Shown one piece after another: positions 61,289 to 64,000 of a stretch of 64,000 nt of DNA; the stretch's first letter is position 1, and every line of letters starts with the position of its first letter. The position numbers were made by a program, and so were the translations under genes. Origin of the DNA: Ailanthus altissimus (Eukaryota > Streptophyta > Magnoliopsida > Sapindales > Simaroubaceae). The stretch is from NCBI GenBank assembly GCA_946807835.1, contig OX327706.1:26711001-26775000 (forward strand). The letters run 5' to 3'. The notes beneath the pieces are model-generated. The model searched no databases. It saw only the letters and a program-made list of their open reading frames with translations, and was not told where the DNA came from.

Positions 61289-63140
61289 TTAATCAAATCC
61301 CTCTTCGTCATCACTGCCACCCCCAAACATTGAAGCCATTTTCGTAGCAAGCTTTGCAGCCATTTCCCTCCTTTGGAAATCAGGCATCAATCTCAAGTTG
61401 TTACGCACATTCCCTATCTCAGACATCAACTGTTCCAATTCCTCGAAATCAAAATGTGTACCCTTCTCTACTTCTGAGTCTTTAGCAGGTTCATCATTTT
61501 TCCGCTCTGCTGCATTGTTAGTCTCATCCTCCAATGCGCCCCTTGATGTTGATGGTTGCAGCTCTGGATTGTCAACTGTAGTTACATTTTCTTGGTTACA
61601 TTCTTTGACAGAATTATCTTGAGCAACTGACCCTCCTGTATCTGGGACGCCACTTATCCCATTTGCAGAAACCCAAACTTCATCTGAGTCATCCCATGGA
61701 TCAACTGAACCCGCAGATAGCACTTCATAGTCAAATTCATAATCAGATTCTTCTTCCGATGACTCTGGGCCAATAGCAAGAATCATTTAGCAACATAAAC
61801 AACACGTAAGAAGTTAAATTGAATGAAAGTTGTGTCTAAAACCTTCTTTCACAGGTAATGATGGCTCAGTTATTTTATCACCCAATTTTAGGATCATTCC
61901 AGGCCACATATGAGCAGAAAGAGCACCGAAAAGACGTTCAACTCCTTGTGAATCACCTTCGACTGATAAACCTGTCCAGAACAGTATTTTTATTCATGTT
62001 ATGTGTCATGTTTAGTAACAGAATGGAAAATGGAAAACTAATTGAAAATAATTTTAACTTAAAATCGAAGTAACCCCCACAAAAGACGCCTTACATTTGT
62101 CAAAATCAACATTAGAAGCACACGCTTCAATGTATTCAATTGTATAGTCAAGGCACCATTCCATACATGACCTCCTAATCTCCCAAGATGGTTCTTCATC
62201 CCCCAATAAACTACTTCCTTCAGTTTCAGAAATTCCATAGTCAGTAGAATCCAAACAAGGATCAGCAGAAGTCACCCCATGCTTTAGCAGGCGCCTTCTG
62301 TATTCAGCATGAACCGGATGACCCGGAAAAAGATCCACTTTGTTCCCAATACATAATAGTATTTCAAACTTTTGCACATCAATTCGAGACACCCAATCCT
62401 TGAGTTCATCTAGCGTTGATAGCTGCTCCAAGGGACACAAAAAGAAGCATTAATTAACAGATCAACAAACCGCAACAACCTTGCAGCATCATTACAACTA
62501 ATAACAAAAACTCAGAACGTATCAACGGGTAGTAGAGATTAACATCATTGAGGTCGAAAACCATCACCAAAGCCGTCAATTGCTCCAACATGGGGAGGGA
62601 CCCAATGGAAAATCCCTCGTGAAGATGAGCCATCCATACTGAAACACCAGCAGTATAATACTTGGTGTTGATAGTCCACCTGGAAATAAAATCCAATTAA
62701 ACGCAATGCATACTATATGTTAGTAAAAATTCCTGAAAGACAAGTTATTTGTTACTAAACCCTTATCTACATATATATAAACAAATCACAAATGTTATGA
62801 ACATACCCATGAACATGTACTTCAGATGAAGAATCAGAAGCATCTTCAAAATCAACTGAGAGCAATCCTACAAATTAAAATGAAAAAAAAAATGACAGCT
62901 AATTAACATTCCAATCAACTGCATATGCAACAAGGACATCAAAGTCAGGTCTTATGTAAACCTAATTAAATATTAACATGGATCAATTAGCAAAAGAGAA
63001 GTTCCAAAATCCAATTGAATAAATGGGGGTGGGGGTGGTAGAGTATTACGGGAAAGCAGGGTCCGTTTGCCGACGTTGGGTGATCCGATTACTAAGATAC
63101 CGGGTCGCTTCTCAAGTGCGGATCGATCCGTCGTTTCCAT
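61289..63140 (-). CDS. Alpha/gamma-adaptin-binding protein p34 (AAGAB)-like
   Basis: Six exons in transcript order: 63140-63050, 62867-62807, 62679-62544, 62422-62095, 61971-61843, 61764-61289. They join to 1221 nt, 406 aa plus stop, with all junctions GT..AG. The N-terminal half is a Rab-like GTPase fold. It has a P-loop GSPNVGKRT at residues 19-27, in which Arg occupies the place where small GTPases have Ser/Thr, and an NKVD motif at 123-126. The second half begins with an acidic segment (ESSEEESDYEFDYEVL, leading to SVDPWDD) typical of the adaptin-binding region. It ends in a helical FEELEQLMSEI..RREMAAKLATKMASMF and an acidic GGGSDDEEGFD tail. In animals AAGAB chaperones assembly of AP-1/AP-2 clathrin adaptors; the plant role is inferred. 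Intact. Confidence 0.92.
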
Positions 63141-63218
63141 TTCTATGCTTGAGTTTTCCCAAAGTAACAGTGTCTGTCACCTTTGTCCACCAAAATTCTT
63201 GTATAATTTTCTGTTCTC

Positions 63219-63227
63219 AATATATAG
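63219..63227 (-). promoter_or_regulatory. TATA-like box of the AAGAB-like gene
   Basis: AATATATAG (minus strand CTATATATT) about 80 bases upstream of the start codon on the minus strand. A short leader would follow. Weak evidence in AT-rich DNA. Confidence 0.35.
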
Positions 63228-63259
63228 TAGCCTTATCTTTCTCCTATGAACTCTGAAGT

Positions 63260-64000
63260 TACATTCGTACCATTCATTATTCTTTCCTAAAATTTCCTCT
63301 AACCTAATTAATTAATAATATTTTGTTTAATACATTCGTTTAAGTCATTCATTTCACAAGCGAGTGTCACTTGGTTTAAGTTAATTTTACAGCTTTTTTA
63401 TTTGAAGGGGAGAGGAAGGATTTAAATTTGAAACATTTATTAAAATAGAAGTAAATAAATTGTAAATCTTTTATTATTTTTACTACTTTTAATTTTTTTA
63501 TAACCTTCTATTTCTCCTATGAAGTTATATTTTTGCCATTTAGAGTACTTTCCTAAAAAAATACTTTTTTTTATTAGTTAAAATTTAGGAGTAATAATAG
63601 GGTGAGTTGGCGTTGCGATCAAAATCTCCATTTTTATATTTGAATAATATAATAATTTTTATATTCATCTCATATTTAATATAAGTAATTCGAGTTTGAG
63701 GTTGGAGATTTTTATAGGTACTCAAAATTTAGATTTTTTAAATTTTTTTTTATTTGTATTGATTTAATTTTATAAAATATTTTTTTTACCATGTACAATT
63801 ATAATATACCAAAAAAATTATAAAATCACATAAAAATATAAACTACGTTAAGTCTTCAACTATTAATTTTAAAAATTAATAACATAAATTAGAATTTAAA
63901 AATTATCAAAATTAATAATTTTCTTGAATTTTAACATCTAAATCATCATGTTTCATTTGTAATTAAAACATCAAGTCTCTATTAAGATTCTTTCCAAACC
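63260..64000. other. AT-rich non-coding DNA at the right edge
   Basis: No gene, RNA or recognised repeat seen. Likely upstream DNA of the AAGAB-like gene. Confidence 0.6.

Noticed and set aside
1..64000. CRISPR arrays, bacterial operons, rRNA or organellar DNA insertions
   Set aside because: No regularly spaced repeats, no operon-like gene spacing and no stretch recognisable as plastid, mitochondrial or ribosomal sequence was seen.

Overview
This 64 kb window is nuclear DNA from a flowering plant, almost certainly a eudicot. The genes are intron-rich with GT..AG junctions and AT-rich introns. The gene families are plant-specific (PILS, MLO, ATL), and Copia LTR retrotransposons, SINE-like and MITE-like repeats are common. 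I cannot name the species from sequence alone.

The gene-bearing parts are the two ends. On the left, RRP44A (1488-10065, +; 23 coding exons, 932 aa) encodes the DIS3/Rrp44 catalytic subunit of the RNA exosome. It is convergent with a PIN-LIKES (PILS) auxin carrier gene (13254-10891, -; 10 coding exons, 423 aa, plus a non-coding first exon near 15.4-15.5 kb). On the right lie an MLO seven-transmembrane gene (52537-57455, +; 15 exons, 585 aa), an intronless ATL-type RING-H2 E3 ligase gene (58971-59660, +; 229 aa), and a six-exon p34/AAGAB-like adaptin-binding gene (63140-61289, -; 406 aa). I reconstructed all five exon by exon and every frame closes without a break. They act in RNA decay, auxin distribution at the ER, membrane/Ca signalling, ubiquitination and clathrin-adaptor handling. 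Nothing suggests they form one pathway.

The middle (about 15.5-52 kb) contains no intact host gene. Its main structure is an old direct duplication. DNA from inside RRP44A intron 10 (about 5240) to about 26660 recurs, in the same order and orientation but decayed, from about 26666 to about 40925. In the second copy every RRP44A and PILS exon within the duplicated span has been lost, and only intron and intergenic pieces remain. Insertions that differ between the copies order later events: a SINE-like element, a captured PP2 (phloem lectin) fragment, an RNase-H-like pseudogene, solo LTRs, and a 5.6 kb Tnt1-type Copia element (34256-39897) that landed in a MITE-like repeat.

A second Copia element (43678-49029, minus orientation, RE1-like) has 498-bp LTRs with non-canonical TG..CT ends and a clean 5-bp target duplication. 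In both elements the in-frame stops mostly sit where conserved Trp or Gln codons are expected, which fits decay by cytosine deamination. I found no CRISPR array, rRNA, tRNA gene or convincing new multi-gene system. The exon-less duplication and the layered element history are the most interesting content.
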